Source: Eumeta japonica
Taxonomy: Eukaryota > Arthropoda > Insecta > Lepidoptera > Psychidae
DNA length: 64,000 nt
Assembly: GCA_005406025.1 (NCBI GenBank)
Contig: BGZK01000841.1
Coordinates: 1 to 64,000 of the forward strand
Direction: 5' to 3'
Shown: piece by piece, positions 32,508 to 44,800 of the stretch
Layout of the letters: every line of letters begins with the position of its first letter
Numbering within the stretch: the stretch's first letter is position 1
Program-made: the position numbers and the translations under genes
The notes under the pieces: generated by a model
The model's database searches: none
Told to the model about the DNA's origin: nothing
Seen by the model: the letters and a program-made list of their open reading frames with translations, nothing else

Positions 32508-34689
32508 TGTCTATATATAGACAATTAGAAAGTATAGGTATTATAAAAATTATTAAATAACCTATACAACATATAGCTCAATAGTTTTTGTTGAACAAAA
32601 TTTGTATGGTGAAAAGTTTGTGTTAACTAATCTTAATAGCTGGGAATGGGTAAATTGATAGATTTTCATCTAAGTTAGATAATAAAATGAACATTATTAC
32701 ATATAGTGCTTTATTAAAAATATCATTCTTTGCAACTTAAACAAACTTGACCAGATTATACAAAATTAAGTGTTCGTGCCAAACCTGAAAATACAGCATT
32801 TTTATACTTAATACAGTTTTTATATCATATATTGATCGTTTGCCGGTCGTCCGGGTAGGTTTCGGGGCGCGCCGAGCGGTCGCGTCCGTCGCAGGCCGTG
32901 CTCTAGTGCATTCGCCGCACGAACATCGCGAAAATTACAGAACGATCCGGTCTGACGCAATGTACTTCTTCACGCGCTCTTGAAATGACCGATGCAATAA
33001 AGTAATATTATAGAATAATAATAACCTCACCAAACAATAATCTTATAAATTATTGGATAAGTCTCAGCCTACATCAAACAATGTTACAAAATCTTATTAA
33101 TTGAGATAATCAAATCTTGTAACATTTTTTAAAACTGTAAAACCGATCTAAATAATAATATCGACTTCTATATTATAAACAAATGATTACATACGATCGA
33201 TTATATAATTACCACTTAATTAAAAATTGTCCAAAAACGAGTGGAGTTCATATGATTAAAGCATCATATTACAATATTTTTTTTTTACATAGACATTTTA
33301 CACACGCTTTGCATCTCCATATTTTACGAAGTATTGGATAAAGGAATTGTTCTACCGCTACAATATACCTACCTACTCGTCGATGCAGAGTAGAGCTGTC
33401 CATGTACTACTTCCAAGCTATACAGCCCATTGCGCAGTGCGCACGCGCGCCCGTCTACGGCTGCAACACCCCGACACCCTCCGCTATAGCTGGAGCTTAT
33501 AGGTCGATGTACTCTTTCTACGTTCTACGGCTTGTTTGAATTAGTTTGAAAGAATTGGGGACAGCTTTCCCACATATTTGCTATCAAAATCTAGAACTGT
33601 TCACTTCCTATTCGTGGTGCCGTTGGTACAGATTTAAGTTTTGAAATAATTGAAACAATAAATAATCGGTAGCGACCTAGACAGTACACACTGAACCACA
33701 TTGATTAACTATTATGTCAATCACATTTCCGCACCGGACACCCGACCTGAAGTAGGATTTTAACACTTGTAGTCCTGTTTACGTGTAAGACGTTACTAGG
33801 TGTTGTCAATTCAAATCCGTTAGTGACGTCATGCATTAATTAATGACGGATTTCAAGTGTAATTCTATTACTTACGGAATAAATACATTTTTGAGTGTTG
33901 TGTTTAAATATTTACTCAACATTAAAACAGTAGAGGTCACAGTAACATATTCATATCATCACAGAAATGTTACGACACATAAAATGCGAATTTGAAGAAA
34001 TGGCCAATGGTTGACCTGCAATAATGTTTTAGGCTCGAAAATCACGAAAGTATTTATGCTGAAATTTCCGAGTTTAAAATTATCAGCGTTTTCTTTTAAA
34101 ATTGTTAGAGATATCAAAAATGACCTAATCTTATGTTACAAATATTTTAGAAAAAATATTTTTAAACAAGACTACTGCATTTTTTCAAGATTAAAACGTA
34201 TTTGGGTTTTAAAAATCAATCGGCTATCAAACGTAAAAATAACTTTGAAAATAGATCTTTATGAAAATTTCTGCAATTCTAATTATCAATTAAATGGAGC
34301 GAAATTAAATTGACTAAAAGATGTCGAGATTGTGAAATAAGACGAGATGTGCGATGTTCCACGCAGCTTTTTAAACGCAAAAATAATTTAATTTTAAAAA
34401 GGATTTTTTTATCTATGTTATTTCGAAAAAATAAAATTATTAGTTTATGCTATTCTAAAAAACACGAACCGTTTCCGATAAAGTTTATGATATGATATGA
34501 TTGATATCCAACTCAATTTTATTAGGAATAAAACTGTTTAGACTGTGGATTTCAAATATTTGTGGTAGAGTTATAGTGTGTGCACTTTGGCTCCAGTATA
34601 ATGGACAGGCTCGGCCAATGAGATACCACATTTCCACATGGATGTAAAGCAGCAACTTTTGATTTTGCTTTTCGTCCAATGATTGAAAA
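32508..34689. other. Intergenic sequence with two GC-rich islands
   Basis: No gene was recognised. GC-rich patches lie at 32848-32985 (with GGGGCGCGCCGAGCGG) and 33424-33490 (with GCGCACGCGCGCCCG). They stand out from the AT-rich background and might be promoter-like or transposon remnants. The frames at 34011-34495 are AT-driven and look random. Confidence 0.4.
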
Positions 34690-34868
34690 TTCCGGTGGCC
34701 CACCCTTCTCCCCCTATATCAGCCCGATCCTCTCTATTCCTATTCCCTTCAAAGAGGCCGGCAACGCACGGGCGACTAATAACCCCTAAGCTTGCGTGTG
34801 TTCATGGACAGCGGTGATCATCTATTCTCCGCTTACTTGTGTGTCCCTCAAATATTCTATATAAAAAA
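34690..34868 (-). repeat. SINE-like dispersed repeat, copy 1
   Basis: On the minus strand it contains GCCCGTGCGTTGCCGGCCTCT and an upstream CCATGAACACACGCAAG-like part. The same arrangement is seen on the plus strand at 45880-46110, 48075-48220 and 60220-60450. It has no coding capacity. The repeat type is familiar from moth genomes. Confidence 0.6.
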
Positions 34869-35689
34869 AAATTATATATATTATTATTATATTGTATATA
34901 ATATTGATTTGAAATAATTAATGTTTTAAAAAATTTTTGATATTCCTTAAAATTTAGGTTATTAAATGATGTCAAATTTTCAGGACATCAAAACTAAGTG
35001 ATGTGCTTTTCAATGCCACAAGCATGATTCTAATTGATCCATTAATGTAATAGATATTCAAAAACTACATGTGCATATAGACAAAGACACAATACAAATA
35101 TTTAAAATTTTCTTAGTGGGAAAGTAAAAACTAAGGTGTAACACAAAATACAGAATAATATACAAACGAATTAATATTGCTTTTAGTAGTATTCTTTAGT
35201 TTTACTTTTATGATAACAACATAATAATAAATACCATTAGAATATACATCAGTGGAGATTTTACAAATCCCTCCATGGTATTAGAAATATAGATAACAAT
35301 TTAAAAAATGTCATGGATCAATGTCACATCTACGTCTCGGCGACGGCGACGCGCGCCTCGGGCTCGCCGTCACAAATATTACATTGCATTCTCTCTCTCT
35401 TAGCACCCACATTTACTTCAACAAACCACGCTTGAACAAATAATACTGAAACGGTATAATGAAATATGTGGCTATTTTTTCTATTAAGTGATTTCTTTCA
35501 CGTCTAGAAGATTTCTATGACGGACTGAGCGCGAACACAGAAGTGCTCATAAATGACTTACATTGTCTAAGGATAAATCAAAATTTAACACAGAAAATTA
35601 GCCTCTTTTATATATCAATATGGATGAAGCGACAACTATCGTTCGTCTAAAACGGCAATGAGCGATGTCGCTGAACGGAGACGGTGCGT
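34869..35689. other. Region downstream of the ABCA stop codon
   Basis: It probably includes the 3' UTR of the ABCA gene. A GC-rich patch at 35336-35376 reads CNICDGEPEARVAVAET and stop on the minus strand. It could be an alternative terminal exon or just part of the UTR, because no convincing acceptor is placed directly before it. No clear polyadenylation signal was chosen. Confidence 0.4.
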
Positions 35690-35896
35690 TCAGACAGGAT
35701 TCAGAGCGCTGACGCTCGGACGGGTGCGGGAGCGCGCCGCGTCGCGCGCGAAGGCCAGGAACACCTCCTCCAGCGTGGTCTCGTTGAGCGAGTAGTCCTC
35801 GAGCACAGCGTGCTCCGCTCGCAGCCGCTCCAGCTTGCCGAACATAATGCTGTACGCGTCGCCCGCCGCCGGCGGCAAGTGGTAGGACAGCAAACT
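35690..35896 (-). CDS. ABCA exon 10 of window (last coding exon)
   Basis: The acceptor is GCGTTTTCAG before 35896 and the phase is 0. It encodes SLLSYHLPPAAGDAYSIMFG onward, including LEDYSLNETTLEEVFLAFA, the conserved tail after the ABCA nucleotide-binding domain, then RDAARSRTRPSVSALNPV and stop TGA at 35690-35692. Confidence 0.92.
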   Translation of the reverse strand, partial: SLLSYHLPPAAGDAYSIMFGKLERLRAEHAVLEDYSLNETTLEEVFLAFARDAARSRTRPSVSALNPV

Positions 35897-38800
35897 CTGA
35901 AAACGCACACACAGCGGTCGTCAGCACCCCCACACCGACCCGGTGCGTGGACGCCCGGCGTGGAGCGTCAGCGCACTCACCTCGTGCTCCTCCTTGAGAC
36001 AGCACTCAAGCTCGCTGTGCAAGGCAGTTTTCAACCGCGACAACTCCGTTTCAGCTGTAACATACAGATAATTTAACCCTCAACGTATCGATACTTCTAA
36101 ACATATTATAGTACAAGTCCTGCAGCTGCTGGCAAACGTTTACCATCAAAACTATTTTGTATAGAAAATATGGTTGAAAGAATAGTTTATTAAAGGAAAT
36201 AAATACAGCTTAATCAAAAAATACGGCATAGTCATAAACAAAATCTTTTTTCAAATTTATTTCTCAATCTGATATTTCAATGCATTGTTTTTATTAGAAA
36301 TGAATTATTAATTAAATAACAATTAAAATGTCCAAGATTACTTGATTTTTAGTGTTTCGAGCCTAAATGTAACAACGGAACCCTTAGAGTTTGGTCATAT
36401 GTCAGTTCGTCCATCCATCTGTATGTCACAGGCATTTTATTCAAAAACCAAAAGACGTATATTGATGAAATTTATAGCGTAGATGTCTTATATAAGCCGC
36501 TACATAGTTTGGGTGTTAAAAAAATAATAAATATTTCTAGGGGACACTCCACACATGTAACAGAAGTTAAAAAAAAAATTTCAGCAAACGTGTGGCACAT
36601 ATTTAGTCAGTTCTTTTAAAAACATTTTAAAGTTCTAAGCAATTTTTGTGATTACGGAAATAATCCCTCTGAAGTTGTAGTAATTGTATTCCCTCCCCCC
36701 TCTATTTTCTAAACCAAATATCCAAAAAATATGAAAAAACATAACCAAGGTAACGCTTAATAAATACTTTCAACGAAAATTATATTGAACATGGTCGGAT
36801 ATACTGTTTTCGAGTTATTTACGAAAAACTGCGCTTCTCAACAAAAGGATGTGATTGCCATGAAGATACACTCTTTGCTGATACACTTTACATTAGTTTA
36901 ATAGTAATAGTCGACATACCTATTTGTTTTTTTAGTTGTAGGCGACTAAAGTACTTATAACTATTCTGTGCGGGAAACATAGGAAAAATGTAACAACGTA
37001 CTTTTTTCATCTGTAGTGGATTTCTTTGTAATAATAGCTTCGGGACCCTATAATGAGCATAATTCGACATGCTCTTGGCCAGTGTTTTCATTAATATTGG
37101 CAGGAACAGTGTCGCTTAATTTTAATAAGTGTTTATTAAACAAAACATATACATTTTACAAAGCAATAATAATGAGTTTTTTATGTGATATTTTTTTTTC
37201 ATTTTATGGCACAACTAGAAAAATCATAAAACATTTTGTTACGTTTTATATCAATATTTAAATGGAATGCCGCTAGCACCAGCAATGAGGGTACCATTAT
37301 CAATAGCATAATTGTAATTGGGAGTTTATGACACTGAAGATTTGCGAAATTACAGTTATTAAGACGTAGCTTGTTATTTTATATAAAATGCAAAAGTGCA
37401 CTTTTTCTTCACAACTATATGTATGCTAATAATAATGATATAATAGTTTTCTGTTTGAAAAGTACGATATATTTTGTTACAGGTTTTTTTGAGAATCGTG
37501 TTAACAATATTAACGCCGACTTGTCCAAAACATAAATACGCAAAACTTAAAGGTAGACAGACACATCAAATTTGACAATTGTAGTATGGGAAATCTGTCA
37601 AATCATGAAGATTACGTTTAAGAGTTACATTTTTTTCTTTAGTGCTTCTCGCTGTACGACAGATGTGTCCATGATGTATCTTGGGAATAAGTCACTGGAA
37701 TTGTAAATATCGTAAACCGTTTCTTGTATGCGATTTGATGTTTGCTTCCCGTTTTAGTTATTTTTAGCTTTGGAATGACTTTTCTCGTATTCTGCTTACT
37801 ACACGTTGAGTAAATCTGAGAAGGGACACGTTCTATATTGATTTAACAGCGCGACGAGTAGCGAGCTGCGTCGCCGCATTACGTAGAGTTGCAGATTACA
37901 GTTTGACTTCGTTTATTGGCCAAATCCCACTACGAACAAATATGCTGGGTTTACTTTTTATTTTAGTGAGAGCTAGATCTACCGTTTTCGAGTATTTGTA
38001 TTAAGACACGGCAAATGTAAATTCAACACTGCATTTGCATAGATTTCTGCCAATCTACTTTTTGTTATTATTTTTTATAAATAGCCAAAGTTGTTGAATT
38101 GAATACATGTGTTTGATAAGAATATTTCATAAGATTTCACATTCAGCGAGGCTTGAAACACGCACGAAATATACACACACAAATAGACATCTTTATTTTA
38201 AAAATGTACTTAAATCACTCTTGACTCGAGTCACTCGATTGTTTGTCGCAGTGGAATTTTACTTTGTTTACAAGAGGCTGCTCACTGTCCTGTTCCAAAC
38301 TACCACCATCACTCATGTTCTATTATTACAGTCGTCACTCTCAAACAAAACTCAGGCAACGTGTTTCGGAGTGAACAATACTGCATACAGTAGGTTTGCA
38401 CCCGGAGCACGGCGCGGGCGGGGCGGCGCAGCGCTACACGACGACATGATGGGTCATAAGCATAAATTCGGGATCACAGAACAAAGCTCATTCTAAATTT
38501 GAAATTTGATGTTAATTGTAATTCGTAGTTGGTAATAGACGACGCAACCCCGTCTGTAAAAACTTTAGGGGTGTTCTATTATTAATTAGTACATCATATT
38601 CTCTTTTACTGCAAGAAAAAATATTTTATTTAAGGCCTACCAGTACTGGGGCCGATTTTTTCTTGTGATAAAATGAGATGATCCGTACACGAGGCTGACC
38701 GATCAAAATTGAAAAAATGACCATTTTATGTATTTTTGTAAACAATTTACGCTCCATCAAAACATTTACTATGCCAAAATTGTTTTCACAAAAAAAGACT

Positions 38801-41800
38801 AAAGGTTCCTAAAACAGTTTACTAATATTTCCTATAGTTTCAGTTTTGAGATTTTCCAATTAAAAAAATCACACCATATAAATTGTTTTACATTACAGTC
38901 CTAACAAATTTTTAGTCTCATGGAATACTGAACGAGTCCCGAAAAATTCTCGCTTCTGAAACTTTCAATTGATTCTCGCTGAGCGATCAGGCGCAATAAT
39001 CACCTATGCGAGTGAAACTCGGCGCAGGCGCAATCTTCAGCTACTTCATACCCATACTTATGACACCCACAGAAAAACTAGAAAATTTCCTCACATTATT
39101 ACTAGAAAAAATAGCAAAAATGTTCTACATTCGATCACATCTTACAACTGTCTGAACTGACCGTGGTCGGGGTAGTCGGTAGCCAAAGAGCTCGGGCGCA
39201 GCTTAAGCGTCAACGTGTGTCCCTGCGCGTGCGCGGCACGAAGCTCGGCGGCCGATCCCAGAGCGCACAGTTCTCCACCCGCCATAATAGCGATGCGCCC
39301 GCACAGCTGCTCCATTTCGTCCATGCTGCAATACCACAATCGCCAATCTAACTATCGCGCTCAATGTAAACGCGCCGCTGTGTTACGTAACTCGGACATG
39401 ACATGAATTTCGTATCTTAGCAGAATTAAAATGTACCGATCGTGTCTGTTAATAGTGTTAGGATATTGATACAATAAAAAAGGGAACATAGAACACGTCC
39501 CGCCTTTGAGAGACATTAATATTATCCGAACAAACTGTAGTTACGTGCTGTAGGAATAATAACTCACTCGTGACACGGCATAACAAATTTATTGCAGAAA
39601 CGTTACGTTGCGGTGGGAAGTCGACAAATAAAGTGTATTTAGAACTAGGGCATTGATAAACGACAGCCGAAAATACATGACAAATTCATAGATCGTGAAC
39701 ATAGACAAATCCTATGTACTTCTATGGATCCAACGACGAATACTCGTGACGAGAAGGCGGCCTCATCGGCGTGGCGACGGAGATGAATTATCTGGAGGCA
39801 CAATAATTCATCGCCAAGTATTGAGTCGCATTGACGGCGCCCTTTACCCAAACCGCTTCGCGACCCTCCGGCAGCCGCACGTCTCGGCTTCGGGACGTAG
39901 CAATGGAGACTCGGATGTTCCCATACTTTTTATATGTATTTTTAGTAAAAGGAGTGCAAAAGAGAAAGAGCATAGTTGTTACGGCGATTTCTCCACCGCC
40001 GCGTAAGCCGCTCTTCGGATTTCTTCTTTAATCGCCTCAGAGAACGAATTTTTTACGGTGTGGGCAGAAATGATGGACAGCGTGGAACTTCTATATTCAG
40101 CACGAGCTTCACGTGTAGCGGCCGTAATACAACCGCGACGGATGTACCAAAATAGCTGTAATTTATAGATGGAGCATCCGTCTGCACATATGAACTGCAT
40201 ACATTACGTACGAGCGGACGTAGCCATGCACTTTGCATACTTCCCGTAGGAACACCACGTGTGCTCGGTACACGAATTCGCGGCAACACCATATAGACCA
40301 TCCCGGCTTTCGGCTTCCTATCGGTCCCTCCCGTCAAGGCACACAATTTAATATAAAATTCATAATACACTCGTATTCAAGAAAAACAAAATATAACGAA
40401 ATATACATAAAAAATAATTCAGTAAATAAATCAGTATACGCAAACAAACAAATAAAAAAAATCCTATCAATAATTCTAATAACTAATCTCTACCCGGGCA
40501 ATAAAATACGCCTACTTAAATTATTTAATATATAATACAAAACCAAAAAATACAAAAAGGAATCCTCAAGTCCGTATATGAAAATTATTTATTTCATACA
40601 CATTATTTTTACACATATCTAATTTAAACACAAGGGCGCGGCTGGCCGTAGCAATAGCACATGCGTGTGTAGAGTGGAATAGACGTAGAGGCGAGACAGT
40701 CTGTTGACACGTTCACGTCTAATCTATTCCACATATTTTTGCAAAATTACAAGTTGTAATTTGGTGTATAGTAGATGTGATTAACTATAATTAGGCACAT
40801 GCAGTGTCTACATGTAACTTAAGTAAACTCACACAATTGTAAATTTTATGTGTAAGTAGGTAATAATGAAAGGTTTTGCAGTTCAAATTAATATTTTGCA
40901 TCTATTTGTTACAAATGGATGAATAAAATTATGAGCATTTAATCACATCAACACTCAATTCATACAACTTCAATTTAAAAAAAAAATATGTAGATATTTG
41001 CTACTTCACCTCCCTTTTATATACATTTACATTATATTTTGTTATTGGTCTTGCCAAAGTTACTGTACCGTAATCGGTCCAATTTAACCACAATAAATCC
41101 ATGGATTTACTTAATTTGGATTGACGCAGACCTAGCTATTCATAATGCATTCTAAATTCAAAGACTTTATTTACTGTGATATGTAAAGTACCATATTCCA
41201 CAAAAAAAAAACTTTAATCTATACATATATAATGAAAATAGGTTGTGTTTGTTCGCCAATCACGTAAAAACTACTAAACGTATAGACATGGGACTGGGAC
41301 CATTCGATGCGGGATGATTTGTAGATGGTTCTAGGCTACTCATTTTTCGAATTCCGTAAATCCTTCGCCATTTTATTTATAATAAAAAATACCCAGCGAA
41401 GCGGGCGGGACAGCTAGTTTAAAACTAATTCCTTTACTGATACGGGTAAAATCGTAATCATTTGAATAGCCGACATTCCTAGTTTGAGATATTTTATCAC
41501 ACAGACAAAGTAATGGTGCAATAAATTATCAATAATGTTATTGCCTTGATTTTATTTGATGCAGAAGTCAAGTTGTATCCCACTACATGTCAGTAAAATA
41601 ATAAATCATTTGAAATATGAATGTCACAAAAACTGATATGATAGGTGATAGTTGATACATGTAATCTCGATAAATTTCTTTGAAAAATATTTCAGCGAAA
41701 CAAATAAAAGACGCTTCAATTTGGAATGACCAAAGCTACAACTATTTCATTTTACGTGTGTAATCCGCACAATAGGCCACTTCTGGGCGCGAGTCTCCTC

Positions 41801-44800
41801 GTAACAGTTCTAATAGTATTGTATTTGTGATTTTAATATTAAAGAACAAGAGATATCGGATACAAAATGCAAGCTCACCTATGCGAAGTGATAAGCAGAG
41901 AGCGGCGCTGAGCGAGGGCAACGCGCAGCGCAGTCCAGAGGCGGCGGCGCGCGGCCGGGTCCACGCCGGCCGTGGGCTCGTCCAGCAGCGCCAGCGGCGC
42001 GCCCGTGCACAGCGCCGCCGCCGCGCCCAGGCGCCGCGCGCAGCCGCCGCTGTACGCACTCAACGCCCGCTCACGCAGATTCTCGAGACCTACATGAATA
42101 TATCGCTATAATCTGATATCTTCTGTTGTAAAGAATAAGAATTTCTTTAAGAATTATTAAACATATTCTTTAACAAATATAAATTGCAAGTGTTTAATAA
42201 TGTGTGAATACTGCACTAAGCCAGGCTAGATTATGGAGACCGAATAAAAAGCTATTCGTATAATTTAACTAGTAAACTACACGGGTCTGTTCACAATAAT
42301 ATAGGAGACAACTTTCCAAACGCGGTATCTTACCCACTTGCGTGGACACAGAATCACGTTAAAACTAGTGTTTTAATAGGAAATATTGCATTGCTGAAAC
42401 ACAAATTAGGTAGATATAAAATAACGGGAGTGACATTTTTCTTTAAAAAAATTGAGAAAGTTAGTTTAAATATTGTCCCATTAGACAAAGGACTGAAGAT
42501 TTGATCAGGCACTTTTACTGGGTCTGTATCAAAGAATGCAAATGAGGTTAATTGGTTATCTAGTTATTCCTTTTATATTAATTACAGCCTCCATTAATCT
42601 TTTACGTATCTTCTATCATTCCACAGGTCCAACACTGTTTCAGCCTTTACATATAGGGTGTAATATCAATATTATAGTAGGAACTGTCAACGGTACGGCG
42701 TTTGCGGTAGGTAACCCCACGGTAAATAGCGGTCCATGAAAATACATGCGGATTGTGGGCCATCGGGAGAACTTTATCACTAATAACTAAAAAATAACAA
42801 GTCGGTCATTTTTGAATTTGAATGCGTGACATTTGCAATTTAAAACATGTTCAGTTGCTACGTGCAATACATTTGCAAGCTGCACTCTAGTGCTGCAGAC
42901 CGATGCGCAAGGCATTTGTTCGGTACTCATCGTTACGTTACCGAGCGTTATTTCCTTTTTAAGACGATCACGTCAAAATAACAAGTTCATTTTTAATTTA
43001 AGCGACTCAGCCAGTTCAGTCCAACACGAACGGTATTTCGATCGCAGTATCACTACAACGTCTGAAGAATGCGAAAACACAAAACATTTAAGTAAAAGTA
43101 GGGAACCAACCGACACGGCGCATCCAGACGAGAGCATGGCGAGAAGCCACATCAGGCGATAGTCCGCGTATGAGTAGGAGCAATCGCAGGTTGGCACCAC
43201 CGCTCAGGAACGGATCCAGCGCGTTAAACTGCGGGCAGTAACCCAGCGTGTCCAGGTACGGGCGGCGACGCAGTGCGCCGAGGGGCTGTGCGGCGGCGAC
43301 GGCGCGGCCCGCGGTCGCGCCGCACTCGCCCGTCAACATGCGGAACGTGGTGGACTTCCCGGCTCCGTTCACACCCAACAAGCCGAAGCATTCGCCTACT
43401 CACGCACATTCACATGTACATTAGTACCTAGGTTTTCGTCATTCACTACATCATCTTCCCCATAGGAAGACCCGGAACGATCGATTGCGATTATTAATTT
43501 GGCGTGAATGTGATTACCATTAGGCTTTTACAAATCCACTCGAAGAGTTTGTCAATCACAAATACGTGATTATGAGTAATAGAAAAAAAATAATTAACAC
43601 CCATTCGCCGGCGTCATTATGCCGAGCAATGGGTCGTTTCGCTGTGTCATTGCAATCGCTTCGGTCATTCGACGCCTGATAGTGCACGTGGCTAACGTCA
43701 CGACACGATCACGAGGAATAAGAATATTTTTTTGTTTTTAATAAATTTTATTAAGATGTACCATAAATAATGTCGGTTTTTAATGTACATTTTGTTCATT
43801 AAATAATCAAACTAAAATAAAACCTTAATATTCAAAGCATAACCCCTCGTATTTTTTTGGTCTTAATACAACGTACAGCATCCCTGAGACCTTGGTAAAA
43901 CCATTTCTTGGACTTAAATGCAAAGAATCGCCTCACTGCATTTCCGACATCTCCTTTGGACTCAAATATTTTCCACATAAGATTTTCGACATTGGATTTG
44001 AATAAATAGTAATTTGAAAGTGGAAAATCCCGACTTCGTGTTAGATGTGGTAGGAGTTCAATACCACCAAGTTCTACGACAGTGTCCCGCGTAACCTTGG
44101 CTGTATTGGGTCTAGTATTGTCACGTTGTAAGAGCACTCGTTTTCGGTTTACTAAACCTGGACATTTATGAGACAAACCCTTATAGATTCGTGTCATCTG
44201 TTAACTGTATATCTCGGCAATAATAGTTTGACTATTTAGAATTATTTCAAACTTCACTAAACCTTCATAATTCCACCAGAAACTTAACACGACTTTCTGC
44301 TCGAATAGACCTCGCTTCACGATACCTTCAAATAATTGCCCTTTGTCTAGCCATGTTTTTATTGTTTAGATAAATCCATTTTTCATCACAAATAATAATG
44401 CATTTAATAAAACTATGACCTTTTGGCAGAGCAACGAGCTGTATGCACCCTTCTACTCGACGTTTCGCTCGAATCTCGTTTTATTCGTGGGGCACTATTT
44501 GACAGCTTTTACAGGTCTTACCCAATGATTTTAAGTAGCGCTGTATGGTATTTTTGAAATGTGCAAAGGAGTTCGATAATAGGCGAGTATTGGTACTAGG
44601 TTGGTTTTCAACTGCGTCCTTTGTAGCCTCATATCCCAACAGGTGGACGACCAGAGCGCGAATGATCTATCAACATTAAACCTCCACTATTAAAACGACT
44701 ACACCAACGTTGTGTTGTTCACTCATTGACTATGTCTTCTCCTTCAATTTCACATATATACTTTCTGCTGCTAAAATTTTATTTTCAATAATGTCTTGAC

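Noticed and set aside
34011..34495. Two adjacent plus ORFs (100 and 61 residues)
   Set aside because: Composition is Lys/Asn/Ile/Phe-rich as expected for random AT-rich DNA.
38107..38496. 129-residue plus ORF
   Set aside because: No recognisable domain, odd composition and no conserved context; probably chance inside an ABCA intron.
39695..40370. Cluster of ORFs on both strands in a less AT-rich part of an ABCA intron
   Set aside because: None shows motifs of a known family and none wins over the others. It may be an unknown repeat, so no gene is called.
43832..44197. Mariner segment as an intact short gene
   Set aside because: It covers only the C-terminal third. The rest is present upstream in other frames with stops, so it is a pseudogene.
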